From Candidatus Zhuqueibacterota bacterium (GTDB taxonomy: Bacteria > Zhuqueibacterota > QNDG01 > JABMRT01): 59,722 bases of DNA. Below are positions 1-8,679 of the stretch, piece by piece. The notes under the pieces are model-generated. The model saw only the letters and a program-made list of their open reading frames with translations. It made no database searches and was not told the origin of the DNA. Both the position numbers and the translations under genes were made by a program. The first letter of the stretch is position 1; each line of letters opens with the position of its first letter. The stretch lies in contig JABMRT010000248.1 in assembly GCA_013202295.1 (NCBI GenBank), forward strand, positions 1-59,722, given 5' to 3'.

Positions 1-42
1 GGTATGTGAGACCAGCGCTCTAACCAACTGAGCTAATCGTCC
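1..42 (-). tRNA. tRNA-Val (anticodon CAC), 5' part only
   Basis: Read on the minus strand, bases 42 to 1 give the 5' half of a tRNA: a 7-base acceptor arm GGACGAT, TA at positions 8-9, a D-arm GCTC...GAGC with an AGTTGGTTA loop, then an anticodon stem CTGGT, loop CTCACAT and the start of the 3' stem ACC. The loop places CAC at 34-36, so the tRNA reads valine GUG codons. The variable, T and 3' acceptor arms lie beyond the window start, so the call rests on half a cloverleaf. Confidence 0.85.
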
Positions 43-109
43 GAGTTTATTCTTAAATAATTATTACAAACTTTCTTCTTATATCTATCTTAACTGGCTT
101 GTCTGCTTG

Positions 110-156
110 TCCGCCGTATCTCGCTTCAGCGGGAGGAGGCGGAAGCTAATCGTCCG
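110..156. repeat. Hairpin element plus copy of the tRNA 5' end
   Basis: Bases 110-115 (TCCGCC) and 138-143 (GGCGGA) form an inverted repeat around a short GC-rich centre, like the small intergenic hairpin repeats seen in many FCB-group genomes. Directly after it, bases 143-156 repeat the 14 bases at 31-44 that form the 5' end of the tRNA-Val gene. The direct repeats are 112 bases apart, with the hairpin inside the interval. Confidence 0.5.
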
Positions 157-158
157 AA

Positions 159-989
159 TTATTTTAATTTCTTAATTAACGTAAACCGGTTGCCATTCTT
201 CGCGTCAGCCTGATATTTCATGTCATCCACAGCCCGTGCAATAATATACAAGCCGAAGCCGCCGCGGCTTTTTTGCTCAAACGATTCGTTCACATTATAA
301 GGTTTTATTTTTTCAAAATCAAATGGTTTTGCCCAATCCAGAATGGTAATCTCAAGTTGCTTTTCAACCTGGACGATTTCAAGCGCCATCATCTGATTGG
401 GTTCAAAACGGTATCCATGCTCGATCACATTCATGCAGCATTCATACACCGCGATCTTTAATCGGCTAAGATCATCGTGCGAGAGCCCTACTCTCTGCCC
501 GGCCTGCGTTACAAAATCCGTGATACGCTGAAGCGAATCCACAGCCGCTGCGACCTGAATGGTGACAGGCTTCTGCTCCTCCAACTCGAGCAGATCCGGT
601 TCAGCCGGCATGAACGATTCAATCGAATCGGAGTGCTTAAATTCTTCTTCAGCACCGATCAATAGATACGTCAGCGGAGTGAATGTGGCAAAATGATTGC
701 GCGCAGTTTCGGTCAGGTTGAGCAGATAGAGATCGCCTCCGAACTGCCTGACTTCATGTGTGGTACCAATCAGCATGGCAATAAAACTTCCATTGGGGAA
801 CTCCACACCCTCCATATCAAAATAAATCCGGACGGCATGCTCATTGATCAGCGATTGAAAAAATCCGTGCAGTTCGTAAATTATCTGATTCGGATCCACA
901 CTGCCACGCAATTTCACGCGGACCGCATCGGCATCGATCTGCTCTTTCTCAAAGTACAGTGTCTCTGTTTTTATATCGGATTCGTCCAT
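159..989 (-). CDS. STAS-like / RsbW-type ATPase fusion (partner-switch regulator)
   Basis: This 276-residue cytoplasmic protein joins two halves of a partner-switching system. Residues about 15-120 look like a STAS (anti-anti-sigma) domain, with a serine in the stretch PNGSFIAML where the phosphorylated serine of SpoIIAA/RsbV lies. Residues about 145-276 are a GHKL ATPase of the SpoIIAB/RsbW anti-sigma kinase type: N-box AVYECCMNVIEHGY with E, N and H, a DWAKPFDF G1-like stretch, and GGFGLYII as G2. The two are usually separate proteins that bind each other, so a fusion suggests intramolecular control. No sigma factor or PP2C phosphatase gene lies nearby, so the target is unknown. No clear ribosome binding site precedes the ATG. 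Confidence 0.8.
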   Translation of the reverse strand: MDESDIKTETLYFEKEQIDADAVRVKLRGSVDPNQIIYELHGFFQSLINEHAVRIYFDMEGVEFPNGSFIAMLIGTTHEVRQFGGDLYLLNLTETARNHFATFTPLTYLLIGAEEEFKHSDSIESFMPAEPDLLELEEQKPVTIQVAAAVDSLQRITDFVTQAGQRVGLSHDDLSRLKIAVYECCMNVIEHGYRFEPNQMMALEIVQVEKQLEITILDWAKPFDFEKIKPYNVNESFEQKSRGGFGLYIIARAVDDMKYQADAKNGNRFTLIKKLK

Positions 990-998
990 AGCAAAGTC

Positions 999-1027
999 AA
1001 TATAATCGAAACAGATCCGATTTTCAA
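999..1027 (-). promoter_or_regulatory. Sigma70-type promoter, near-leaderless
   Basis: On the minus strand TTGAAA (1022-1027) and TATATT (999-1004) are separated by exactly 17 bases. The start codon of the STAS/ATPase gene is at 989-987, only 9 bases beyond the -10 box, so the transcript would have a leader of about 0-5 bases. This agrees with the absence of a Shine-Dalgarno site. Confidence 0.5.
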
Positions 1028-1072
1028 CCCGTTTTTATCGATTTGCAATATATTTTCTTATAATTTAGATAT

Positions 1073-1942
1073 TCATATGGATTTTATCCCTTCATGAATA
1101 GATATCAAAGGTGTTTTCAAAATGTGACGCGCCTTTGAAACATCCATGGATGCATCCAGCGGTCGCCTCACTTTTAAATCAAGCATGCTCATAGAGGTGG
1201 GAATGAGCTTATCCTCTGGCAGCCCTTTGGCGCGGGCCAGCACGCGCCCGAATTCCATCCGGTTCACACGGTCCGGACCGCCGAGATGAAGCAACCCGGT
1301 GAAATCGGATTGGATCAATTCAAGCAACAGATCCGCCGTATTCTGAACGAGAATCGGAGTGCGGTATTGATCCTCAAAAAGTATGACGGATTCTCCTTTT
1401 CGGAGTTTTTCCTCGATGGCTTGGGAAAAAGTGCGCCCTCCTGTGATGGGATTGCCATACACCAAAGCAAGACGGACAATAATTGCACGAGGACAAACCA
1501 CTCGGATATCGTGTTCCGCGTTCAGTTTGGAATGTCCGTAAACATTCGGTGGATTGGCTACATCCGTCTCCTTGTATCGTCCTTTCCTGCCGTCAAACAC
1601 CATGTCGGATGAGAGTGCCAGAAACCGGCAATTCAGACAGGCCGCTTCTTCCGCGATGATAACGGATGCCTGCCGGTTGATCCTGTCTGTAAGATTTGGG
1701 TCGGACTCACACGCATCCACATCGGTCCAGGCCGCAGTATGCAGAATTGCATCCGGCCGGAGGGTTCGGATCTGCTCCCGAATTTGGTCCGGATTGGACA
1801 GATCCATACACAGGGTTTGCACATCATCCATCTCAAAAGAATGTGCATGCATTGTAGCAAACACTTCACCGATTCGTACGGCTTTTTGCGCAACATGCCC
1901 CCCGACCAAACCACTCCCTCCTGTAATTAAAAATCGTCGCAT
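1073..1942 (-). CDS. RmlD-like dTDP-4-dehydrorhamnose reductase / SDR
   Basis: A 289-residue extended short-chain dehydrogenase of the RmlD family, which reduces dTDP-4-dehydro-L-rhamnose to dTDP-L-rhamnose with NAD(P)H. The N-terminal GGSGLVG is the Rossmann nucleotide-binding glycine motif, LHTAAWTDVDACE is the RmlD-typical loop, LSSDMVFDG carries the catalytic serine region and YGHSK the YxxxK catalytic pair. Length is normal for the family. AGGAAATTGA precedes the ATG. No other rhamnose gene (rmlA, B or C) is in the window, so the substrate may be another nucleotide sugar or the 2'-O-position analogue handled by RmlD-like paralogues. Confidence 0.8.
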   Translation of the reverse strand: MRRFLITGGSGLVGGHVAQKAVRIGEVFATMHAHSFEMDDVQTLCMDLSNPDQIREQIRTLRPDAILHTAAWTDVDACESDPNLTDRINRQASVIIAEEAACLNCRFLALSSDMVFDGRKGRYKETDVANPPNVYGHSKLNAEHDIRVVCPRAIIVRLALVYGNPITGGRTFSQAIEEKLRKGESVILFEDQYRTPILVQNTADLLLELIQSDFTGLLHLGGPDRVNRMEFGRVLARAKGLPEDKLIPTSMSMLDLKVRRPLDASMDVSKARHILKTPLISIHEGIKSI

Positions 1943-2006
1943 TCAATTTCCTGATTAATCCTGATTTCTCAACATTTTCGGGAAAGTCAGCACATCGTGA
2001 TTTTCC

Positions 2007-2035
2007 TTGACATTCTTCATATTTTCTTATATAAT
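2007..2035 (+). promoter_or_regulatory. Perfect consensus sigma70 promoter of the redox-module cluster
   Basis: TTGACA (2007-2012), a 17-base spacer and TATAAT (2030-2035) match the housekeeping consensus at all 12 positions. Transcription would start near 2042, leaving a leader of about 85 bases before the ATG at 2127. This is the obvious promoter for the first membrane protein/cytochrome pair. Confidence 0.8.
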
Positions 2036-2081
2036 AAAAAGCTTTGGTCGGCTGAGCAAGCCTTTTTTTTCAGCAAGGATA

Positions 2082-2115
2082 ATGTCATGAGTGACAATGT
2101 GGTCTCCCATGACAT
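2082..2115 (+). promoter_or_regulatory. Inverted repeat in the leader
   Basis: ATGTCATG (2082-2089) and CATGACAT (2108-2115) are perfect complements separated by 18 bases, ending 11 bases before the start codon at 2127. The repeat could be an operator or an RNA hairpin that affects translation. No clear Shine-Dalgarno site is visible before this start. Confidence 0.4.
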
Positions 2116-2126
2116 GAATTATATTT

Positions 2127-3947
2127 ATGAGTGAAGACAACATAAAAATGCGTGGATTACGCAACCTCCCGATTCTTGCGACGGGGGTTCTTTTTTTAGT
2201 CAGCTTTTATCTGGTCATTCTGAAAGTGATCCGGCCGGCTGCCATCTATGTCAAACAGATGCCCGTCTTTGTATCCACTTCGCATGCATTCCATGAAGCA
2301 CTTGCCTATCCGGGTGGACTGATTGATTATATTTCATCGGGATTCATGCTTTATTTTGTGAAAGAATGGATTGGTGCATTATTTTTGACGATTCTTTGCT
2401 TGATGATTTTTATCCTCATCACCGCTCTTCTACAGAAGCGCACTTTGCTCAAAGGATTCTGGGGACTGCCCTTTCTGCCTTGCTTGGCACTCGCAATGAT
2501 GTTGACCAATTACGATCGCCCTTTAGCTGACACGATGAGTCTGACTCTTGCACTCGGTGTTTTCTGGATCACTCAGCAATTCAATAAAAAGTCATTGGCG
2601 CTGCGCCTTATCCTTCTTTTTGTATTGGGATGTATGCTTTATTATCTCACACCCGGCGGATTCCTGCTCTTCCTCGTATTGATCATCATTTCACAAATAC
2701 CCACCCTGATCTCAAGTCCAATAAATATTATTTTAATCGGATTGGCCGGGGCATTTGCATGGATCCTTCCGACCCTGGCGTATCAATGGATCTTTCTCAT
2801 TAGTAAAAAAGAAGCCTTTCTGGCCCATTTGCCATGGATGCAGAATCATCCGGTAATGATGCCCTTCATCCTTTTTATAATTCTGCTCTTTGGATCGATT
2901 CTGCTCGCATCAATCCGAATTGAGCCAAAAGTCGGAAAGGGAAACCGGATTCTAAATCATCCGGTCACTGTGATTGCACAGATGATCTTGATCCCGGTAT
3001 TGACCGTACTGCTTGTGACCGCGACTGTGAATAAAACCACACGTAAAATACACGAAATCCGCTATCTCGCGCATGAAAACCGCTGGCGTGATGTGCTCGC
3101 TGCAATGGATGTGAATGCGATCCGGCACGTCACCTGCATGACCTTGATCAACCAGGCGCTTTACCATACCAATCAACTCGCTTCAAACATGTTCGCCTAT
3201 CCTCAGGCATGGGAGACTTCTGGGCTGATATTGCCTGCTGATATCGCTTATGAATATCCGCTTGATCACAGCCACATCGTTTACGATATGGGCCACGTGA
3301 CAGAGGCCGAACGCTGGGCAGCAGAAGCATTGGTTTTATATGGCCAAACACCCTGGGTGATTGAACACCAGGCGCTGATCAATATTTTGCAGGAAGACTG
3401 GGCAGCGGCCGACAAATACCTTCAGGTTATGGGAAAGATCGGACCAACCCGCGAACGGGCAGCTCACTATCTGGATATAGTAAAAGATCCGGAAAGATTG
3501 CGCTATGAATACCGGCTTCAACAGTTGAAAGCGCTTCGGCCCGAAAACAACTTTGTGACCAGTATCAATTATCCTCAAAAGGATTTCGAAGCCCTTCTTC
3601 AGCAGAACCCGGAAAATAAAATGGCCTATGAGTATCTGATGGCCCATTCTCTTCTTGCCAAGGATTTTCAGACTTTTGCGAAATTTCTTCCAAAGTATAA
3701 GGATTTTAATTATCACCGGATGCCAAGGCATTTTCAAGAAGCCCTTGTGGTTTACGTGGCACAAAAAGGCAAGGTTGATCTGCCCGGTTTTCAACCTGAT
3801 CAAAGAATTCTTCAGCGATTCAACGAGTTCAGGCAGGTGGCACAGCAGACCAGATCTTATGGAAATGCCGGGATTCAACAACTCAAGGAACAATTTGGCG
3901 ATACCTATTGGTACTACCTGATATACACCCAGATTGAAAGTGGATAA
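2127..3947 (+). CDS. Polytopic membrane protein with C-terminal TPR-like domain, copy 1
   Basis: A 606-residue protein with no assigned function; the architecture resembles the uncharacterised DUF6057 group known mainly from Bacteroidetes (recalled, not searched). About nine hydrophobic segments fill residues 14-310. A positively charged N-terminus suggests N-in, so an odd segment count would put the soluble part (about 315-606) outside the inner membrane. That part is helical and TPR-like, with the family motif YDMGHVTEAERWAAEAL followed by PWV, and it ends in GDTYWYYLIY. Two paralogues (6871, 10260) share these motifs. The stop lies 13 bases before the ATG of the heme-propeller gene, so the two are co-transcribed. 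I infer a membrane partner, perhaps a quinol- or electron-handling subunit, for that cytochrome. Confidence 0.75.
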   Translation: MSEDNIKMRGLRNLPILATGVLFLVSFYLVILKVIRPAAIYVKQMPVFVSTSHAFHEALAYPGGLIDYISSGFMLYFVKEWIGALFLTILCLMIFILITALLQKRTLLKGFWGLPFLPCLALAMMLTNYDRPLADTMSLTLALGVFWITQQFNKKSLALRLILLFVLGCMLYYLTPGGFLLFLVLIIISQIPTLISSPINIILIGLAGAFAWILPTLAYQWIFLISKKEAFLAHLPWMQNHPVMMPFILFIILLFGSILLASIRIEPKVGKGNRILNHPVTVIAQMILIPVLTVLLVTATVNKTTRKIHEIRYLAHENRWRDVLAAMDVNAIRHVTCMTLINQALYHTNQLASNMFAYPQAWETSGLILPADIAYEYPLDHSHIVYDMGHVTEAERWAAEALVLYGQTPWVIEHQALINILQEDWAAADKYLQVMGKIGPTRERAAHYLDIVKDPERLRYEYRLQQLKALRPENNFVTSINYPQKDFEALLQQNPENKMAYEYLMAHSLLAKDFQTFAKFLPKYKDFNYHRMPRHFQEALVVYVAQKGKVDLPGFQPDQRILQRFNEFRQVAQQTRSYGNAGIQQLKEQFGDTYWYYLIYTQIESG

Positions 3948-3960
3948 GCAAGTTAAAGTT

Positions 3961-5514
3961 ATGGCAAATAAACATCAAAATTTCCTTTTAACTGGATTTG
4001 GAATACTCCTCCTGGCCTCCATTTTATGGGCCAAAGAACCGGCGCCTTTAAACCGGCTTCCCAGGATTGATCCGGATTATACGGATATTCAGGTGCCATC
4101 CAATATCGCGCCACTCAACTTCCGCGTTCAGGAAGAAGGCGAGCCGTTCCGGGTCAGCATTTCAGCTCCTGAAGGAAAGTCCATCGAGATTAAAAGCAAA
4201 GACGGCCTGATACAAATCCCGATGAAAAAGTGGAAAAAGATTCTTGCAGATAATTCAGGCGCCTCTCTGAAATATGAGATTGAAGTGAAAGATGAGGAAG
4301 GATGGCAAGCCTTTGCTCCTTTCGAAAACGCGATATCCTCGGATACCATTGATAGCTATCTCGCGTACCGCATTATCGATCCCGCATTCGGTCTTTGGGT
4401 GAAGATGGGCATTTATCAGCGCAATCTCGAAACGTTTGACGAGTCTCCTGTGCTGATCAACCGGATCACACACGGCAAATGCATGAACTGTCATAATTTC
4501 CTGCGAAATGATCCGAATAACATGATGATGCATTTACGCGGCGGCGAGGGATCTGGCACCTTGATTAACTGGAAGGGTGAATTACGCAAGGTCGATACCG
4601 GCACCCCGTTCAACAAAGCGGGCGCGTATCCATCCTGGCACCCGAGTGGAGAAATGATCGCGTATTCCGTAAACAAGCTTTCGATGTTCTTTCATTCGGA
4701 GCGGAAAGAGAGCCGTGACGTGTTGGATTCGGCATCGGATCTCATTGTCTATTTGATCGGGGAGAACACCGTCACATCCGATCCCAAAATCTCGGATCCC
4801 GAACGGATGGAAACCTTTCCCTGCTGGGCACCGGATGGCAGGTCGCTCTATTTTTGCAGTTCACCCAATCTGGAATCCTATGTTGTAAAAAAGGATGGGG
4901 TGGAAGATCTCGCATGGGATCGTATCCGCTACAGCCTAATGCGCATCGCGTTTGATCCGGACACCCGCGAGTGGGGCGAACTGGAAACCGTGCTTTCAGC
5001 CGGGGAGATGGATGGCAGCATCACCGAGCCGCGTGTTTCACCGGATGGTAAATTCGTTCTCTTTACTAAGGCGGATTACAGCAACTTCCCGATCTATTTG
5101 AAAAGCGCGGATCTCTACATGCTGGATCTTGAAACCGGAAAAGTGGAACGGCTGAGCTGCAACAGTCTGGAGGCTGATTCTTTTCACAGCTGGTCAGGCA
5201 ATGGCCGCTGGTTTGTGTTCAGCAGCAAGCGGCGCGACGGATTTTGCGCTCGCCCCTATTTCTGTCACGTGGATGAGAATGGAAAACTTTCGAAGCCTTT
5301 TGTGATGCCACAGAACGATCCGGCATTTTACGATACCTTTATCAAAACATACAATGTGCCTGAACTGGTGAGGGAGCGAATCAAAATCAATCCCCGCACG
5401 TTTGCGAATACGGCCCATGACAACAGCAAAAAATACAAAGCGCAACTTGATCCGGTGCTCCAGCCCAGACAGACTGGCGAGGATGATGACCTCTACAGAC
5501 CAGCGGTTCAGTAA
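3961..5514 (+). CDS. Exported TolB-like propeller with single CxxCH heme site, copy 1
   Basis: A 517-residue exported protein. I use ATG 3961, which starts a normal signal peptide (hydrophobic to LWAKEPAP); an in-frame TTG at 3934 inside the previous gene adds only nine charged residues. An N-terminal Ig-like or all-beta segment carries the family motif VPSNIAPLNF. The only heme c site, CMNCH (4480-4494), is followed twelve residues later by MMMH. Next come PD40/TolB-type propeller blades: YPSWHPSGEMIAYSVN, WAPDGRSLYFC, PRVSPDGKFVLF and WSGNGRWFVFSSKR. The C-terminus has FVMPQNDPAFYD. It is a monoheme c-type cytochrome by motif. Its function is unknown; pairing with the membrane protein upstream suggests extracytoplasmic electron transfer. 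Confidence 0.8.
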   Translation: MANKHQNFLLTGFGILLLASILWAKEPAPLNRLPRIDPDYTDIQVPSNIAPLNFRVQEEGEPFRVSISAPEGKSIEIKSKDGLIQIPMKKWKKILADNSGASLKYEIEVKDEEGWQAFAPFENAISSDTIDSYLAYRIIDPAFGLWVKMGIYQRNLETFDESPVLINRITHGKCMNCHNFLRNDPNNMMMHLRGGEGSGTLINWKGELRKVDTGTPFNKAGAYPSWHPSGEMIAYSVNKLSMFFHSERKESRDVLDSASDLIVYLIGENTVTSDPKISDPERMETFPCWAPDGRSLYFCSSPNLESYVVKKDGVEDLAWDRIRYSLMRIAFDPDTREWGELETVLSAGEMDGSITEPRVSPDGKFVLFTKADYSNFPIYLKSADLYMLDLETGKVERLSCNSLEADSFHSWSGNGRWFVFSSKRRDGFCARPYFCHVDENGKLSKPFVMPQNDPAFYDTFIKTYNVPELVRERIKINPRTFANTAHDNSKKYKAQLDPVLQPRQTGEDDDLYRPAVQ

Positions 5515-5578
5515 ACTGCAGGATGGATCGGGATGGTTATGATTCCGGATAAGGGATGATCTAGCATAAGGAAACTCA

Positions 5579-6793
5579 ATGGCGACACCGATTGTGAAAA
5601 CACTGAAATCTGCGATTCTTTCTACAACCTGGATCGGAAAGGATCAGATACATATCAGCGCCTCTGTGACAGATCCGCATGTCAATCATGTTGAGGCCTG
5701 TAGTCAAATTTACAAAGAAATTTCTGACACATTACATCAGAACGAAATGCATATTGTGCATGAACGTTTATTCGGCAGCCTATCGGTGAAGGATGAAGTG
5801 ATCGAGGGACGCCGAGAATCGCTGCACAATGGCGACACGGCCGATCAACTGCCGATGACCTACATTCAGGGGCACCCGCATTGGGGTGAGGGGTTTTCTG
5901 GCGTACAGATTCGCGCGGTCTCAGAGGGTGGATTGGTCGAGAAGATCTGGACCCTCCGGGAGAACGGCAAACCCGTAGGCCGCGGCTGGATACGCAATGG
6001 TGCGAAATTCATCATGTTGCAAGACATTCACGGCGCATCTGCCGGAGATGGGATCAACCCGTCTCGTGCGGAGCAAACCAAAGAAATGTTCGACCGGGCC
6101 AGCCGTCTTCTGAAAGAAGAAGGTGCCTCGTTCCGCAATGTGGTGCGAACTTGGATCTATCTATCGAAAATACTGGAATGGTACAGAGAATTCAATGAGG
6201 CCAGAAACGACCGGTTTTTGGATTTCGGACTTTTTCAGGATCCCAAAGCGGAGCAGGAAAATGCCGAACAAGTCTACATGCCGGCCAGTACCGGTATCGA
6301 AGGCGATAATCCAGCCGGTTCAGCAGGCACGATGGATGTATTTGCCGTGATTCCATCCGACGATCCTTTTGCCGTTGAGATCGAACCGGTCACGGGTATA
6401 AAGCAGAAATCGGCCTATCGATATGGTTCAGCTTTTTCAAGGGCCATGCGTATCACGGAAACCGATTGCACACACATCCTGGTATCGGGAACCGCTTCGA
6501 TTGATGAAAAAGGCGACACTGTATTTTTGGGTGATACGCGCGCGCAGATGCAGAAAACCATTGAGATTGTGAACGCCCTGATTCAATCCAAAGGAGCGAC
6601 CCTAGCCAATATCTGTGACGCCACAGTGTTTTTGAAAGAGGCGAAGGATATAGAGATTTGGCGTGAAGTCTCCAAGGAGAAGGGGCTGGATATGATGCCC
6701 CAGGTTTGTATGGTGGCCGATGTATGCCGCGACGATCTGCTCTTTGAGTTGGATGCGAATGTGGCTATCCAACATCAGGATTTGTCAAAATAG
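5579..6793 (+). CDS. FkbO/Hyg5/XanB2-like Rid-family protein (chorismatase-like)
   Basis: A 404-residue cytoplasmic protein whose C-terminal half is a YjgF/RidA fold (about 270-395: GTASIDEKGDTVFLGD, TLANICDATVFLKE, RDDLLFELDANVAI). The N-terminal half has the second RidA-like lobe found in the chorismatase group, including VYMPASTGIEG. Known members hydrolyse chorismate to a dihydroxy-cyclohexadienoate (FkbO) or convert it to 3-hydroxybenzoate (Hyg5) or to 3-/4-hydroxybenzoate (XanB2). The glutamate in LLFELDA is in the position of the catalytic acid. AAGGAAAC precedes the ATG and the gene continues the module-1 operon 64 bases downstream. A quinone or aromatic cofactor role beside cytochromes is attractive but inferred; it may instead be a non-chorismatase Rid paralogue. 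Confidence 0.65.
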   Translation: MATPIVKTLKSAILSTTWIGKDQIHISASVTDPHVNHVEACSQIYKEISDTLHQNEMHIVHERLFGSLSVKDEVIEGRRESLHNGDTADQLPMTYIQGHPHWGEGFSGVQIRAVSEGGLVEKIWTLRENGKPVGRGWIRNGAKFIMLQDIHGASAGDGINPSRAEQTKEMFDRASRLLKEEGASFRNVVRTWIYLSKILEWYREFNEARNDRFLDFGLFQDPKAEQENAEQVYMPASTGIEGDNPAGSAGTMDVFAVIPSDDPFAVEIEPVTGIKQKSAYRYGSAFSRAMRITETDCTHILVSGTASIDEKGDTVFLGDTRAQMQKTIEIVNALIQSKGATLANICDATVFLKEAKDIEIWREVSKEKGLDMMPQVCMVADVCRDDLLFELDANVAIQHQDLSK

Positions 6794-6821
6794 CCGGATT
6801 TTGTTTATAGATATCAGAACC

Positions 6822-6850
6822 AGCCATCTGCACACGCAGGTGGCTTTTTT
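6822..6850 (+). terminator. Strong intrinsic terminator
   Basis: A ten-pair stem (6822-6831 with 6836-6845, one G-U pair) closes an ACAC loop and is followed by at least five Ts. It ends the first transcription unit (membrane protein, cytochrome, Rid protein) and separates it from module copies 2 and 3. Confidence 0.9.
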
Positions 6851-6870
6851 ACTCATACTGAGGATGCTTA

Positions 6871-8679
6871 ATGAATCATCGGAATAGAGACCGTGGTCTG
6901 CTCACCACCGCGTTTCTGCTCTTCCTTTTCTTCTACACCCGATTCGCCATTCAGCCTGAGATCATCTATCAGGCGCAGGAACCGGTCTTTTTCAAAACAG
7001 CCCGATTTTTTGTGGATTTTCTCGGAATCCCCGGTGGTCTGACCGCTTATACTGCCGCCTGTTTATCACAATTTTATATTTTACCCTGGATCGGTGCTGC
7101 TGTCATTACATTGATCATTGGCGGGATTGTCAGCCTGACGCATCTGTGGCTCAATCGCCTGCAGCCTGAGCGGACGGATGTCTGGCTACATTTGATTCCC
7201 GGCCTTTTCCTGCTCATGCTGCACAGTCACTATCATCATCCACTTTCGATGACACTGGGCCTGCTCCTTGCGATGGCTGGACTCGTCCTTTATACATCCA
7301 TCCCTATTAAAAACGTTGGATTGAGATTTCTTTTTTATGCCATTCTATGTGGATTGCTTTTCTACCTCAGCATCGGTGCCATGCTTATATTTGCAGTGCT
7401 TGGCGCATTATTTGAATGGACTAAAAACCGATCCGTAAAAGGAGCCCTGCTTGGCCTGATTTTTCTGTGCTTCGCTGGCACACTTCCCTGGATTGCTACA
7501 ATGCTTACGATGATCACCCCCAAACAAGCCTATCTCACACATTTTTGGATTGCATCACGATATCCAGTTGGATGGGCGCCTGCCGGATTGTATATTACTC
7601 TCATCTTTCTGGCCTTTATCCCCTTCTGGCTCCCGCTCTTTCGAAAGCTCTCTTCTATAATAGGAGATCGAATCAAACGGATTCCTATCCTGAAAAAAAC
7701 AGGGTGGATCTGTCGCATCATCCTGATCTCTTTGCTGACGTGGGCAGCCGCCCATTATTCCCTGAGCCGCGACAGCCGCACACTCTATCAGGCGGTGCAC
7801 CACACCCGTGAAAAAAATTGGGATACCGTACTTGAGGTGATATCAGGGAATCCGATGAATCACATCCTGATTCAACATTTATCCGCCCGTGCGCTGCACC
7901 ACTCCGGCCGACTGCTGGACGATCTCTTTTCCTATCCGCATGCATGGGGAAAACAGGGGCTGCTCCTTTCATACCAGTTCAATTATTCTGCGCCGAAACA
8001 CATGTGTGATTTTTGCATGGATATCGGCCATCTGAATGAAGCCGAACACTGGACGTATGAGACTTTGACACTGGGCGGTGAAACTCCGTGGATTCTTCAT
8101 AAGCTGGCCGAGATCAATCTGCTGAAGGGCGAGACGGATATGGCCCGGATCTGCATCAACAAACTCAGGCAGACGCTGCTGCATCAAGCATTGGCCGATG
8201 ACTGTGAACAGCTGGCCCGAAATCTTGCGGCCGGAAGAACGGGTGCCTATCCGTTTCCAATAAGGACGGATTTTATCATCAATAAACATAAACTTGAAGA
8301 AGACTTGCAGGCACTTCGAGAGCTGATGCCACAGAACCGCATGGTCTTTGAATTCAATATCGCTTCCCTTCTTTTTGATAAGGATCTGGAAGGTCTTTAC
8401 AATCAGATTGGTCGGCTACCGGAATTCGGAATTCGTACCCTCCCCCGTCACTGGCAGGAAGCCATGATTCTGAGAATGCTCAAGCCTGATGGCTCGAAAC
8501 TCGATTTAGCCGGATACAAGCTAAACAGCAGCCTGATTCAAAACTTGCAGAATTTTCAGCAGGCCCTCCTACTCAAAGCTGATAAAAGAGTTGAAGCCTA
8601 CAATGAACTGGCTCCTGCATATGGAAACACCTATTGGTATTATCTGATCTTTGAAGAGGTGGCCGGAAATGCAAAATAA
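6871..8679 (+). CDS. Polytopic membrane protein with C-terminal TPR-like domain, copy 2
   Basis: A 602-residue paralogue of the protein at 2127. It keeps the N-terminal transmembrane block, with IIYQAQEPVFF and PGGLTAYTAA between the first two segments, and the soluble block with MDIGHLNEAEHWTYETL, PWILHKLAEINLLKGE and the terminal GNTYWYYLIF. GAGG lies before the ATG. The last codons overlap the next gene's start by 11 bases, so translation of the pair is coupled. It lacks the C-terminal flavinylation motif of copy 3. Function unknown; see copy 1 for the topology argument. Confidence 0.75.
   Translation: MNHRNRDRGLLTTAFLLFLFFYTRFAIQPEIIYQAQEPVFFKTARFFVDFLGIPGGLTAYTAACLSQFYILPWIGAAVITLIIGGIVSLTHLWLNRLQPERTDVWLHLIPGLFLLMLHSHYHHPLSMTLGLLLAMAGLVLYTSIPIKNVGLRFLFYAILCGLLFYLSIGAMLIFAVLGALFEWTKNRSVKGALLGLIFLCFAGTLPWIATMLTMITPKQAYLTHFWIASRYPVGWAPAGLYITLIFLAFIPFWLPLFRKLSSIIGDRIKRIPILKKTGWICRIILISLLTWAAAHYSLSRDSRTLYQAVHHTREKNWDTVLEVISGNPMNHILIQHLSARALHHSGRLLDDLFSYPHAWGKQGLLLSYQFNYSAPKHMCDFCMDIGHLNEAEHWTYETLTLGGETPWILHKLAEINLLKGETDMARICINKLRQTLLHQALADDCEQLARNLAAGRTGAYPFPIRTDFIINKHKLEEDLQALRELMPQNRMVFEFNIASLLFDKDLEGLYNQIGRLPEFGIRTLPRHWQEAMILRMLKPDGSKLDLAGYKLNSSLIQNLQNFQQALLLKADKRVEAYNELAPAYGNTYWYYLIFEEVAGNAK

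Noticed and set aside
2050-2070. GGCT/AGCC hairpin followed by eight Ts in the leader of module 1, as an attenuator
   Set aside because: Only four base pairs with a five-base loop; too weak to call as a terminator.
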